The notes: generated by a model not told the origin, from the sequence alone. Shown: positions 48,609 to 57,752, counted from the stretch's first letter. The stretch: DNA of 64,000 bases from Lachnospiraceae bacterium UBA3804 (GCA_002368665.1 DFEK01000001.1:275643-339642); one strand, 5' to 3'. Translations and numbers: made by a program.

Positions 48609-49772
48609 ATGGCTGAAATGCGAAGTAAATCAAATAAAAAATTCATGGTATTATCTGCAATCGGTATTTTTATGGTTGTGGATCATCATACTTTTACGGC
48701 GATGAATCTCTTCGGCGATTTTATTCCGTACAATTCGTTTTTTATGCCGATGTTTGTATTTGTTTCCGGCTATTTTAACAAAGTGGATTCGGACACAAAA
48801 CTGCTTACGTATACCTGGAAGAAAATCAAATCCCTTCTTTTCCCCTATCTGGGCATATGTTTATTGGTTTTGGTTATACAATTTTTTATGAACCTGTTCA
48901 AAACAGGAACATTTGAATCGTTTCCTTCCGGGTATCTTTTATATATGCTTGAACGAGTGGTAACTTTGGGTTCGCCCTTTGCCCTTGTGACACCGATGTG
49001 GTTTGTTATTACACTTTTTTCGCTTCTTTTGGTGTATGCGCTTCTAAAAAAAATCCTTGGTAAAATTTGGAATAATTTCATAATGTTTGCGTTATTCGTT
49101 GTGCTACATCTTGCCTCGATATATCTGGCGAAAACACTTGATCCGGAATCCATTTACTGGTTTTTATTACCCCTTAAAGTTTTCTTTTTTTTGCCGTTCC
49201 TGGAATTGGGCATTATATACCGTGACCACCTTGAGAGGAAACATACATCTCTTGAAGGCGGGGGGAAGATAGCAATCCTCTTTGCATTGCTTGTTTTCAA
49301 TATGATTCGTACCATATATTTGCCGACGGCGTATGATGTGGCATTTGATACGATTGATGAAATGGCCGGATTTACGAGCCCGTTTATTGTTACACCTTTG
49401 ATTTCGTCTTTGGTTGGAATTTTATTCTGGCTGACGATTGCGGATCTGATTGAAAAGTCGGTTTCCGGAAGCAAATTCATAAATTATATGTCCTGTAATA
49501 CCTTCTGGATTATGGGCCTGCATATTGCTTTTTTCAATGTTTTCAATTGCATTTTGATGCTGATTTGTAAAGTGGTTGCACCGCTGCCGTGTTTCAGTGT
49601 GGAGACATTTCGGGAGACGGAGTGGTATTTTTGGGAAATCAATCCCAATGTCAAACTGGCATATGTGCTCATCGGAATACTGGGACCGCTGGGTGTAAAA
49701 TGGATTTATGATTATCTCGGTGGGTTGATAAAAAAGACGAAAAAAGAAACGGCAATGAAGGAAGAAAAATGA
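48609..49772 (+). CDS. Acyltransferase 3 family membrane protein
   Basis: A 387-residue protein with about ten hydrophobic helices. The N-terminal VVDHHTF (about 24-30) and FMPMFVFVSGYF match the start of acyltransferase-3 proteins that O-acetylate or acylate surface polysaccharides. WFLLPLKVFFFLPFLELGI and the TPMWFVITLF segment fit. The acceptor is unknown. It overlaps the following lipoprotein gene by ATGA, so the two probably act together at the envelope. Confidence 0.78.
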   Translation: MAEMRSKSNKKFMVLSAIGIFMVVDHHTFTAMNLFGDFIPYNSFFMPMFVFVSGYFNKVDSDTKLLTYTWKKIKSLLFPYLGICLLVLVIQFFMNLFKTGTFESFPSGYLLYMLERVVTLGSPFALVTPMWFVITLFSLLLVYALLKKILGKIWNNFIMFALFVVLHLASIYLAKTLDPESIYWFLLPLKVFFFLPFLELGIIYRDHLERKHTSLEGGGKIAILFALLVFNMIRTIYLPTAYDVAFDTIDEMAGFTSPFIVTPLISSLVGILFWLTIADLIEKSVSGSKFINYMSCNTFWIMGLHIAFFNVFNCILMLICKVVAPLPCFSVETFRETEWYFWEINPNVKLAYVLIGILGPLGVKWIYDYLGGLIKKTKKETAMKEEK

Positions 49773-50359
49773 AAATGAAGTTGAAATATAATATTGGATT
49801 CTTTATTCTTATAATTTGTCTTATGCTGTCAGGATGTCGGGTAATACCTTATTCCCGAAATGATGTAAAGAATTTTGTTGCATCCGAAGTCCCGGAACCA
49901 TGTACACTTGTAAATGAAAGGACATATAATGTGACGGATAAGTCCTACACGTTCCGATCTGAATTAAGGGATTTGGAGTTTGATGTCGACTGTAATATAT
50001 CTGATAATAACGGATATCATATGATATCCCACTACGGAGCAGCCGTATATCTTTACTATGATGAAGATTTAAAAGAGGTATATGAAAAATGTTCCTGCCG
50101 GAACGGAAATCCGTTTGAGTTTGAAATACAAAACGAAGAGGACTTAAGAGAGGTTTCAAAGACGATTGCTGAATTAAACACAGTTATTTCGGATCAGTGG
50201 AATTATACCCCAGGACTTGAATTGACGAACCCGGATATTCTGGCAATACGGGTTACGGTCGATGTGATGAAGGATGGTTCTGCAAAGAGAACCTCTTACA
50301 CATTAAACGGCTATGATAAGGAAGACGAAGTATATAGTCAGTTAAAAACGGAATGGTAA
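49769..50359 (+). CDS. Putative lipoprotein of unknown function
   Basis: A 196-residue protein with a signal peptide and lipobox LSGC (cysteine near residue 23). The mature part is acidic with no family I recognise. Translation-coupled to the acyltransferase gene. It ends 28 bases before a convergent recombinase gene; the AT-rich CTAAAAA/TTTTTAG pairing between them may be a weak bidirectional terminator. Confidence 0.65.
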   Translation: MKMKLKYNIGFFILIICLMLSGCRVIPYSRNDVKNFVASEVPEPCTLVNERTYNVTDKSYTFRSELRDLEFDVDCNISDNNGYHMISHYGAAVYLYYDEDLKEVYEKCSCRNGNPFEFEIQNEEDLREVSKTIAELNTVISDQWNYTPGLELTNPDILAIRVTVDVMKDGSAKRTSYTLNGYDKEDEVYSQLKTEW

Positions 50360-50387
50360 ACAGCTAAGCTAAAAATTTTTTTACTTT

Positions 50388-51404
50388 TTAGTTAGAATTG
50401 CGCCAATTGCGGCTTTCCTTAATTTCGGCATCGGCTGCTTTGGCATAAATATTTGTAGTTAAAATGGATTTATGACCCATGCGTTTCTGCAAGGTCAGAA
50501 TATCCTTATCGCTTGCACGGTAAAATTCCATTGCAAAAGAGGAACGCAGTTTGTGAGGAGAGATGGAATGCATTTTGTCCGGGAGAGCAGCAGCTACATA
50601 CTTTTTGACCATGTTCTGAATTTCCCTTACAGACAATCTGTTTCCTTCCAGGGTAACAAATAACGGGTCATCACCGTGAAAAGCGTCTCCACGGGCTTTG
50701 CGTTCGTTTAAATAGTCATTAATATATTCAGCGGATTCGTCGGAATAATAAATCATTTGGATTTTATTCCGACCTTTTCTTTGTACGACGACGGTAAAAT
50801 CTTCGAGAGAGAGGTCTTTGACGTTGATCGAGTTAAGCTCGGATACACGAAGACCGGTGTCGAGAAATAGGAAAACAATAGCCAGATCACGTACTTTATA
50901 ATGCTCGTGATATGCAAGCTGACCTTTGGATAAACCGGTTCCGATACGGATAGTATTTAATAACCTTTCCTGTTCTTCTCTTGTTAAATAAATAACAAAG
51001 TCTTTTTCCGGAAGACGGATCTTTGTGGATCCCGATACCGGATTATAAGTAAGCTTTCTCTGGGCGTTGATCATGTAATTGAACATTGCGGAGATGGCTG
51101 ATTTCTTTCGTGCACGTGTTTTTTCGCCCAAACCTTGATCCTTCATGGTAAAAAGGTATAAATTGATGTCTTCGGCGCTAATTTGCTCCAAATCATCCAT
51201 AGTAATGTCTTTGATCGATTTTTCGGTGAAATAAGGGTAGAAATTCACGGCGAATTCGAGGAAATATTTGATGTCGCGTGCGTAAGCCACTTTCGTGGTT
51301 AAAGTATTCTCTGATAATCCGGTCATTAAATATGAATGCACGCAATCAGGTAATTGAGAAATTAATTTGAGATATTTTTGTGAATCGCCTTGTTTATCCT
51401 TCAT
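50388..51404 (-). CDS. Tyrosine recombinase, XerC/XerD-like
   Basis: A 338-residue site-specific recombinase. An N-terminal SAM-like core-binding domain (about 15-130) precedes the catalytic domain with the R in DTGLRVSEL, the K in RKGRNK, HKLR (HxxR), GHKSI and the nucleophile tyrosine in TTNIYAKA. It could be the chromosomal dimer-resolution enzyme or a locus-specific invertase. A long inverted repeat lies 82 bases upstream. No integrase-type AP2 domain was seen. Confidence 0.88.
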   Translation of the reverse strand: MKDKQGDSQKYLKLISQLPDCVHSYLMTGLSENTLTTKVAYARDIKYFLEFAVNFYPYFTEKSIKDITMDDLEQISAEDINLYLFTMKDQGLGEKTRARKKSAISAMFNYMINAQRKLTYNPVSGSTKIRLPEKDFVIYLTREEQERLLNTIRIGTGLSKGQLAYHEHYKVRDLAIVFLFLDTGLRVSELNSINVKDLSLEDFTVVVQRKGRNKIQMIYYSDESAEYINDYLNERKARGDAFHGDDPLFVTLEGNRLSVREIQNMVKKYVAAALPDKMHSISPHKLRSSFAMEFYRASDKDILTLQKRMGHKSILTTNIYAKAADAEIKESRNWRNSN

Positions 51405-51485
51405 GAGTAATAAAACTTTCGATTAAATTATTAAAGAGAATGCAAATGCGTTAGTTAAAATAATTATTTGTATAATACATAATTT

Positions 51486-51566
51486 GTTTTACGCATCAGA
51501 TATGGACCCTCAAATGAGCTAAAGAACCCCTATTCCATAAAATGGGTCCATATCTATGCGTAAAAC
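51486..51566. repeat. 21-bp-arm inverted repeat upstream of the recombinase
   Basis: GTTTTACGCAT (51486-51496) plus ATATGGACCC (51500-51509) pair exactly with GGGTCCATAT (51544-51553) plus ATGCGTAAAAC (51556-51566), enclosing 34 bases. A further ACGCAT copy follows near 51575. No T-run follows in either direction, so a terminator is unlikely. It is in the 233-base gap between the recombinase start and the AI-2E transporter end, and could be a recombination site or an operator. Confidence 0.8.
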
Positions 51567-51637
51567 TATAATTTCACGCATAGGAAGGTCTATGGCCTTA
51601 CTGCTGTTTGGGTGTATATATTTGAGTAAATCAGTGT

Positions 51638-53128
51638 TTATTCGTTGTCGTTTTGTGATTTATCAAACATTTCTTTGGTCTTATAATCACTTATGATTTC
51701 ATCACTCGGAGTTTCCGGAATGTTCTGAGAATCTTTTTTACGGAACGGATTACGGAATTTCATTGTGGAATTCTTGGTTGCGTCTTTTTTTACCTGATAA
51801 CCGGGTGCATGTTTGATCATGGCTCCGGTTTCTTCGTTTATTCGCTCCAAATTATAATAACGTGACGTATTTTCGGGTAATTTACGGATTGCTAATCTTC
51901 TCTCAACGAAATGTTTAATAATTGCATAGATTACCGCAAAAATCGGTACACCGAGAATCATTCCAGGAACGCCCCAGAGTCCGCCAAAGAATGTAATGGA
52001 TACGATAACCCAGAATCCGGAAACACCTGTGGATTCGCCAAGGATCTTCGGTCCTAAGATATTTCCGTCGAATTGCTGCAGTGCAATGACGAAAATCAGG
52101 AAATACAGAGCTTTCAGCGGATTGATCATGAATAACAAAATCGCACAGGGAATGGCTCCGAAAATCGGTCCGAAGAACGGAATAATGTTCGTTACACCGA
52201 TGATTAAGGAAATCAAAACGGGATAATCGAATTTGAATATCCAGCAGCAAATAAAGCAAATAATACCGATGATAAAGGAATCTACAAGCTTTCCTACGAT
52301 AAATCCGGAGAATTTCTTATTTGCAAAACGTAAATTGTCGATGAAATCGTTCGCGGCTTTCGCTCCCAGCATCGAATAAAAGATCTTCTTAAACTGTGCG
52401 GAGAATTTCTCTTTGCTTGCTATGATATAGATCGAAATAATCAGACCGATGATTAAATTCCATGCCGCGGAGAAAAATGACATCACATGTTTGGAAGCAT
52501 TTACAAGCCAACCCTTTGCCATGGGTAATAAGGTTGTGTCTCTCCAATTAATGATATCGTCGTAGTAAAGATTCCAGTTCTTTTCGATGGTTTTCGCCAT
52601 TTCCGGATGTTTCTGAGCAAAGTCGGTAACCATTTTATTTAAGTTCTTGGAATAACTGTCGGATTTGGCAATAATGCTTGAAATACTGTCTCTTATCTGA
52701 GGAATAACCGAATATAAGAAACCGTAGATCAGGATTCCTACGATTAATAAGGAAAGCGCGATGGATGCAAAACGTGTCAGTTTCATTCTCCGACGCGTTT
52801 TTTTGTAATATTTTTCCTTTTCCTTATCGGTGCATCCGTCCAAAGCTTCGAATGCTTCTACCCTTTTGATGGCAAGGTTATATTTTACCTTCTTGGGGAT
52901 AAACATCGGGAAAAATCTATGTTCGAAGAAATTCACCATCGGAATCAGCAAGAATGCGATGATCAGACCATCCACGATCGGAGCAAGGATTTTCATAATC
53001 TTGGACCAGAATGTGCTTACTTCTTCTCCATGGTAAATCAGATAACAGAATGTAATGGCGACAATCGCCACAATCAGCAAAACAACGCCTAATTGAATAA
53101 CATGAGAATTTAATTTGGGCTTCTTCAT
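51638..53128 (-). CDS. AI-2E family transporter
   Basis: A 496-residue membrane protein of the AI-2E/PerM family with about eight helices; the conserved C-terminal half includes ISLIIGVTNIIPFFGPIFGAIP (part) and GLWGVPGMILGVPIFAVIYAI (part). Family members export autoinducer-2 or act as Na+(Li+)/H+ antiporters; the substrate cannot be told here. Roughly 75 charged residues at the C-terminus form a cytoplasmic tail. GGAGG precedes the ATG. Confidence 0.85.
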   Translation of the reverse strand: MKKPKLNSHVIQLGVVLLIVAIVAITFCYLIYHGEEVSTFWSKIMKILAPIVDGLIIAFLLIPMVNFFEHRFFPMFIPKKVKYNLAIKRVEAFEALDGCTDKEKEKYYKKTRRRMKLTRFASIALSLLIVGILIYGFLYSVIPQIRDSISSIIAKSDSYSKNLNKMVTDFAQKHPEMAKTIEKNWNLYYDDIINWRDTTLLPMAKGWLVNASKHVMSFFSAAWNLIIGLIISIYIIASKEKFSAQFKKIFYSMLGAKAANDFIDNLRFANKKFSGFIVGKLVDSFIIGIICFICCWIFKFDYPVLISLIIGVTNIIPFFGPIFGAIPCAILLFMINPLKALYFLIFVIALQQFDGNILGPKILGESTGVSGFWVIVSITFFGGLWGVPGMILGVPIFAVIYAIIKHFVERRLAIRKLPENTSRYYNLERINEETGAMIKHAPGYQVKKDATKNSTMKFRNPFRKKDSQNIPETPSDEIISDYKTKEMFDKSQNDNE

Positions 53129-53231
53129 CAGATCGTCCTCCGTGACGGAATAAATGTATATAAGCCTTATACATCATACACTACTATTCTATCACTTTTG
53201 CCGATTGAATTAAAGCAAAGAATACGCATAT

Positions 53232-53600
53232 TTATTGAAAAACTGTCGAATAATACGGTACATGGATAATCTGTCCTGCCCTGATGGAATCGATGTTTCG
53301 GATTCCGTTCGTCTGCTTTAATTCCCGGACGTATTCTTCCTTTGAGGAATATCCTTCCATATACTGTTCGGCGATTTTGTATAACGTATCTCCGGGTTTG
53401 ATTTCATATGAAGTGTAATATTTATAATAAGTCTTATCTTCTTTCGCTTTGGCTGTTTTGGAAAAGATTAAAACAGACATTACGATGCATAAAATAGGCA
53501 GAACAACCAATGCACTTAAATATCCGATCTTACGGATCTGCTGCTTTCTTCTGGCCTCTTTCCTCTTGTTCCAAATGATTCTTCTTTCTTCCAATGTCAT
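53232..53600 (-). CDS. LysM membrane protein, YneA-like SOS division inhibitor candidate
   Basis: A 122-residue protein: basic N-terminus, one membrane helix (about 25-45), then a LysM domain (about 68-118; YEIKPGDTLYKIAEQYM, IRAGQIIHVPY). GGAGG precedes ATG at 53600. It is divergent from lexA and its promoter carries LexA boxes, the same arrangement as Bacillus yneA, whose product blocks division during the SOS response. The function is inferred from this synteny, operator and architecture. Confidence 0.8.
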   Translation of the reverse strand: MTLEERRIIWNKRKEARRKQQIRKIGYLSALVVLPILCIVMSVLIFSKTAKAKEDKTYYKYYTSYEIKPGDTLYKIAEQYMEGYSSKEEYVRELKQTNGIRNIDSIRAGQIIHVPYYSTVFQ

Positions 53601-53618
53601 ATTCAATCCTCCGTATAT

Positions 53619-53667
53619 CGAACAACCGTTCTGATAACAATATACAAACAACTGTTCGGTTTGTCAA
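53619..53667 (-). promoter_or_regulatory. LexA-controlled promoter of the yneA-like gene
   Basis: On the minus strand a consensus -35 TTGACA (53667-53662), a 17-base spacer and -10 TATATT (53644-53639) are clear. A near-perfect SOS box, GAAC-N4-GTTC, covers 53620-53631 just downstream of the -10. A second box with one mismatch (GAAC-AGTT-GTTT on the minus strand, 53657-53646) lies in the spacer. Both are placed to block RNA polymerase. Confidence 0.88.
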
Positions 53668-53686
53668 TAGAATTTTCGAAAAAATC

Positions 53687-53738
53687 GAACAAATTTTTGG
53701 AATATATGTTTGCTTTTTGTTCGCAAATGTGTTATTCT
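53687..53738 (+). promoter_or_regulatory. lexA promoter with weak SOS half-sites
   Basis: TTGCTT (53710-53715), a 17-base spacer and TATTCT (53733-53738) precede lexA. CGAAC at 53686-53690 and GTTCG at 53719-53723 are SOS half-sites; neither is a full GAAC-N4-GTTC box, so autoregulation may run mainly through the boxes near 53619-53658. Confidence 0.55.
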
Positions 53739-53777
53739 AATTACAGAAATCCTTGGATTATAAGGGGAGGAAAGCTT

Positions 53778-54398
53778 ATGAGTAAAGGTAAAATCAGTGT
53801 GAAACAGCAGGAAATTCTTGCTTTTTTGAAAGAAGAAATTTTAAGAAGAGGATATCCGCCCTCAGTCAGAGAAATCTGTGATGCGGTTCATTTGAAATCC
53901 ACTTCTTCCGTTTTCGCTCATTTGGAAACATTGGAAAAGAACGGATATATCCGCAAGGATCCGACCAAACCCAGGGCAATCGAAATCTGCGATGATTCCT
54001 TCCAGCAGGTTCGTACGGAAATGACTTCCATTCCCATTGTCGGAACGGTCGCAGCCGGACAGCCTATCCTGGCGGAAGACAATATTGTTGGCTTCTTCCC
54101 TATTCCGATGGAATTGGTTCCCAATGCGGAAACTTTTGCTTTGAAAGTCAAAGGCGATTCGATGATCAATGCGGGCATTTTTAACGGCGATTCCATCTTT
54201 GTTGAGAAATGTGAAACCGCAAACAACGGCGATACGGTTGTTGCGCTTGTCGAGGATTCCGCTACCGTTAAGACATATTATAAAGAGAACGGCCACTATC
54301 GTCTTCAGCCCGAGAACGATACCATGGAGCCGATTATTGTAGATGATGTAAAGATTCTCGGTAAAGTATTCGGCGTATTCCGCCTGTATCGCAAATAA
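53778..54398 (+). CDS. lexA: LexA repressor
   Basis: A 206-residue SOS repressor/autopeptidase. The ATG at 53778 follows GGGGAGG. A winged-helix DNA-binding domain (about 1-70; GYPPSVREICDAVHLKSTSSV, in part) precedes the cleavage site in VAAGQP (Ala-Gly, near 92-93). The catalytic serine is in KGDSMINAGI and the lysine in VALVEDSATVKTYY. RecA-stimulated self-cleavage derepresses targets, including the divergent LysM gene. Confidence 0.97.
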   Translation: MSKGKISVKQQEILAFLKEEILRRGYPPSVREICDAVHLKSTSSVFAHLETLEKNGYIRKDPTKPRAIEICDDSFQQVRTEMTSIPIVGTVAAGQPILAEDNIVGFFPIPMELVPNAETFALKVKGDSMINAGIFNGDSIFVEKCETANNGDTVVALVEDSATVKTYYKENGHYRLQPENDTMEPIIVDDVKILGKVFGVFRLYRK

Positions 54399-54417
54399 TA
54401 AGCAATTACCCTTCCAA

Positions 54418-54448
54418 AAAAAGATACAGCTTATTGCTGTATCTTTTT
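54418..54448. terminator. Bidirectional terminator between lexA and rsfS
   Basis: AAAAAGATACAGC (54418-54430) pairs with GCTGTATCTTTTT (54436-54448) around TTATT. T-runs exist on both strands, serving the convergent genes. Confidence 0.92.
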
Positions 54449-54489
54449 CGTATTCAAACATAAATAAACTGTTTTGCGAACTAAATCAA

Positions 54490-54843
54490 TTATTTCAGGA
54501 ACTCTTCCGCGGTATAGAAATCCGCATCTCTCCAGATTCTTTCCAGATCGTAATACTCTCTGTTTTCATGATCGAACAGATGAATGATAAAATCGCTGTA
54601 ATCCATTAGGATCCATCCGGCGTTTTCGTAACCTTCAATCTGTTTTTCATGAATATGGTCTTTGGCAAGGCCTTCGGATACATAATCGGATAATGCTCTG
54701 ACGTGATTGACGTTTTTACCGGTTGCGATTATAAAATAGTCGCCGATTACGGATACTTTGCTGATATCGATTACGACGATGTTTTCTGCGAGTTTCTCGT
54801 CAAGGATTTTAACGGCTTTCTGTACGGTTTCTTTGATTTCCAT
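54490..54843 (-). CDS. rsfS: Ribosomal silencing factor RsfS
   Basis: A 117-residue protein that binds L14 and blocks subunit joining under starvation. Family stretches VVIDISKVSVIGDYFIIATG (part), HVRALSDYV, GWILMDYSDFIIHLFDHENREYYDLERIW (part). It is 15 bases downstream of the nadD-yqeK gene, the usual order. Confidence 0.95.
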   Translation of the reverse strand: MEIKETVQKAVKILDEKLAENIVVIDISKVSVIGDYFIIATGKNVNHVRALSDYVSEGLAKDHIHEKQIEGYENAGWILMDYSDFIIHLFDHENREYYDLERIWRDADFYTAEEFLK

Positions 54844-54858
54844 GTTCTCTCCTGCTTG

Positions 54859-56055
54859 TTATTTTTCTTCTAAATAAAGCTTGTAATACTCGTATGATCT
54901 CTGTGTTTGCGGATCAACTGCCTTGATTTGGTTTCCGGGCCTGGAATCCAGATAGATCAATGTTTCTTCCAGAATACGTCCGGCGCATTTTTCAAGGCTT
55001 TCTTTGGCTAATTTGCGGAAATCATCCAGTTTATCGCTGTGATGACGTCCGGGTTCGATATAATCCGAAATAAAAATGATCAATGAAATCGGATCCATTG
55101 CCGGTTTTCCGGTCGTATGATAATAGATGGCATCCAGAATTTCCGGATCGGTGATTTTATATTTCGCATTTGCATATGCTGCTCCGGCTTTGGCATGGAG
55201 CAATTCCGGGTTCTTAAGCTCGATCTCGGATACCGGATACTCGTATTTGCGGCATAATTCCAGTTTATCTTCAAGGCTTAAGTATTTGGCACAGTCGTGC
55301 ATTAAACCGGCTAAACGGGCCTTATTTTCATCGTAACCGTGAATCTTTGCAAGCTCAACTGCCGTATCGCGAACACCCAGGGAATGTACGATGCGTTTGG
55401 GCTTTAATTCTAGCTTTAAAAGACTTAACATTTCATCTTCGGTAAGCGGATTGACATCGTATAAATGATTTTCTTCCGCATACTGGACTACGCCTGCGGG
55501 ACAATCCGGAGACACGCGATACTGCGGGTTGGTGATTTTAAACGATGCACGAACCTGCGTTGATGAAATATCGTAGCGTGCTTCTTTAAGAAACTTGATC
55601 TTTGCGTTATATTTTTTCTTTAATTCTTCGGCTTTTTTCTCCTGCTTTTCGTTATTCTCTCCCACTCTGTCTGCAACAATCAAAGTGAGATTTTCGAAAA
55701 GATACTCGAAATTGCGCCATTTTTCCATCATGAACAGCGTGTCTGTTCCGATAATGAAATAGAATTTATCGTCTGGATATTCTTTTTTCAGCTCCTGAAC
55801 CGTCTCGTATGTATAAGTGTTTCCGCCGCGGAATACTTCGAGATCGGAAATTTCAAATTCTGGAAAATCACGAATGGCAAGTCTGGTCATTTCATAACGG
55901 TGCACAGCCAAAGAAACGCCGGATTTCATATAGGAAACGCCGGTAGGAATAAATAAAACCTTCGACAGGGAATATTTCTCCATCGCTTTCTTTGCTATAT
56001 ACAGATGTCCGTTGTGAATCGGATCGAATGTTCCGCCCAGAATGCCTATTTTCAT
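54859..56055 (-). CDS. nadD: NadD-YqeK fusion: nicotinate-nucleotide adenylyltransferase plus HD hydrolase
   Basis: A 398-residue two-enzyme protein. Residues 1-200 are NadD, which adenylates nicotinate mononucleotide in NAD synthesis (GGTFDPIHNGHL at 6-17, IIGTDTLF, ISSTQVR). Residues 205-398 are a YqeK-type HD domain (RIVHSLGVRDTA, GLMHDCAK, HAKAGA, YYHTTGKPAM), a family known to hydrolyse diadenosine tetraphosphate. The two are separate genes in Bacillus; here one frame covers both without a break. Confidence 0.92.
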   Translation of the reverse strand: MKIGILGGTFDPIHNGHLYIAKKAMEKYSLSKVLFIPTGVSYMKSGVSLAVHRYEMTRLAIRDFPEFEISDLEVFRGGNTYTYETVQELKKEYPDDKFYFIIGTDTLFMMEKWRNFEYLFENLTLIVADRVGENNEKQEKKAEELKKKYNAKIKFLKEARYDISSTQVRASFKITNPQYRVSPDCPAGVVQYAEENHLYDVNPLTEDEMLSLLKLELKPKRIVHSLGVRDTAVELAKIHGYDENKARLAGLMHDCAKYLSLEDKLELCRKYEYPVSEIELKNPELLHAKAGAAYANAKYKITDPEILDAIYYHTTGKPAMDPISLIIFISDYIEPGRHHSDKLDDFRKLAKESLEKCAGRILEETLIYLDSRPGNQIKAVDPQTQRSYEYYKLYLEEK

Positions 56056-56064
56056 AGAGCCTCC

Positions 56065-56373
56065 TTATTTGGATGAGGTTTTCGGAAGAATGATTTTCGG
56101 GTCATCTTTGTCCGGTTTATAGAGAACAATCTTCTTTCCGATGGTACAAACCATGGTTGAATTCGTTCTTTGTGCAATCATTTCACCGATTTCTCTCGGA
56201 TCATCCGCACAATTCTTTAAAACGGAAAGCTTGATCAGCTCGCGGTTATTGAATGCTTCGGAAACCGCTTCGGTCAGTTCGGGTGTTAAAGAACTTTTGC
56301 CGACCTGAAACATGGCTTCCAAATTATTGGCAAGCGATCTTAAATATGCTCTTTGCTTACTGGTAATCTCCAT
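56065..56373 (-). CDS. yhbY: YhbY-type RNA-binding protein (CRM domain)
   Basis: A 102-residue CRM-domain protein associated with 50S assembly. The start at 56373 is chosen for AGGAG at proper spacing and the family start MEITSKQRAYLRSLAN. Other family motifs are FQVGKSSLTPELTEAV and NRELIKLSVLKN. Located between obgE and nadD. Confidence 0.92.
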   Translation of the reverse strand: MEITSKQRAYLRSLANNLEAMFQVGKSSLTPELTEAVSEAFNNRELIKLSVLKNCADDPREIGEMIAQRTNSTMVCTIGKKIVLYKPDKDDPKIILPKTSSK

Positions 56374-56383
56374 TATGGCTCCT

Positions 56384-57730
56384 TTATTCGTAATAATCAA
56401 AAGCAAAACCGTACATTCTTACGGTATCGCCTTCTTTGATATCCAATGCCTTCAATTCATCCAAGATACCGTTCTCTTTCAGGAAACGCTGGAAGAATGC
56501 AAAACCTTTCTCGGAATCCAGATTGGTATATCCAAGCATTTTCTCGATTCTGGGTCCTTCGATTACATATTCTTTGGCATCTTCGTCGAAATAAACGCTG
56601 TAGGGCTCGTTGATGGCTCCTGTTTCGAATTCAGGATCGAATTCCGATGCAAATAAAACAGGCTCATCATCTGCCTCATCCAGCAGATCAGCGGCTTTGG
56701 AAAGGATTTCATCCACGCCCTCTCCCGTTACCGCGCTTAAGGGAAATACGGGAATTCCCTTGGGTTCGAATTCTTTACGCAGACGTTCAATCGGATCGAT
56801 ATCTTCGTTCTTATCATAAATCAATTCGCCGTTATCATCAATATCAATGGCTTCCGGTTCTGATTTTACAATGGCATCCGTCTTGTTGGCTGCGATGATC
56901 TGAGGGCGCTTGGCCAAGTCTTCATTGTATTTGGCCAATTCTTCGTTGATAGTATAAATATCTGCAACCGGGTCACGACCTTCTGTGGATGCTGCATCTA
57001 CCACGTGAATAAAAAGTTTCGTTCTTTCGATATGGCGTAAAAACTCATGGCCGAGTCCGGCTCCTTGAGAAGCACCTTCGATCAGCCCGGGAATATCTGC
57101 CATAACAAAACTTCTGCCGTCTTTTAAATCAACGACACCCAGATGCGGACTAAGAGTTGTGAAGTGATAATTGGCGATTTCGGGTCTGGCATTCGTGGTT
57201 CTCGACAGCAATGTGGATTTACCTACATTCGGAAAACCGATCAGACCGACATCGGCGATCAGTTTTAATTCCAGGTAAAGATCCAGTTCTCTCGCGGGCT
57301 GTCCGGGCTGCGCGTATTTCGGAGCTTGCATGGAAGATGTCGCATAATGCTGGTTTCCGTTACCGCCGCGTCCGCCCTTTAAAAGTACGAATTCCTTCGT
57401 ATCTCCTGACATATCCACAATGACTTTACCTGTATTGAATTCTTTGACCACGGTACCTTCGGGAACTTTCAGAATGATATCTTTTCCGTTCTTGCCACGG
57501 CAGTTTCTTTTACCGCCGTCTTCACCGTTTTCCGCAACATATTTGCGGACATGACGAAAGTCGACAAGGGTATTTTTACCGGTATCCGTCATTAAAATGA
57601 CATCTCCGCCTTTGCCGCCGTCTCCTCCGTCCGGGCCACCGTCCGGAACATATTTTTCTCTGCGGAAGGAAACATGTCCGTCCCCGCCTTTTCCGCTTCG
57701 AACATAGATTTTAGCTCTGTCTGCAAACAT
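56384..57730 (-). CDS. obgE: GTPase ObgE/CgtA
   Basis: A 448-residue GTPase for 50S assembly and stress control. An N-terminal glycine-rich Obg fold (1-158; SGKGGDGHVSFRREKYVPDGG, in part) precedes the G domain (G1 GFPNVGKST near 166, DIPGLIEGAS, NKTD) and a C-terminal OCT domain (about 370-435). The G domain carries an acidic insert after NKTD. Start at 57730, MFADRAKIYV. Confidence 0.97.
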   Translation of the reverse strand: MFADRAKIYVRSGKGGDGHVSFRREKYVPDGGPDGGDGGKGGDVILMTDTGKNTLVDFRHVRKYVAENGEDGGKRNCRGKNGKDIILKVPEGTVVKEFNTGKVIVDMSGDTKEFVLLKGGRGGNGNQHYATSSMQAPKYAQPGQPARELDLYLELKLIADVGLIGFPNVGKSTLLSRTTNARPEIANYHFTTLSPHLGVVDLKDGRSFVMADIPGLIEGASQGAGLGHEFLRHIERTKLFIHVVDAASTEGRDPVADIYTINEELAKYNEDLAKRPQIIAANKTDAIVKSEPEAIDIDDNGELIYDKNEDIDPIERLRKEFEPKGIPVFPLSAVTGEGVDEILSKAADLLDEADDEPVLFASEFDPEFETGAINEPYSVYFDEDAKEYVIEGPRIEKMLGYTNLDSEKGFAFFQRFLKENGILDELKALDIKEGDTVRMYGFAFDYYE

Positions 57731-57752
57731 GTTAATTCTCCTACTTGGCTTG

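Noticed and set aside
50388..51404. hsdS-shuffling recombinase of the kind that inverts TRD cassettes
   Set aside because: No inverted or silent copies of TRD sequence are visible in the window, so a link to hsdS is not supported, only not excluded.
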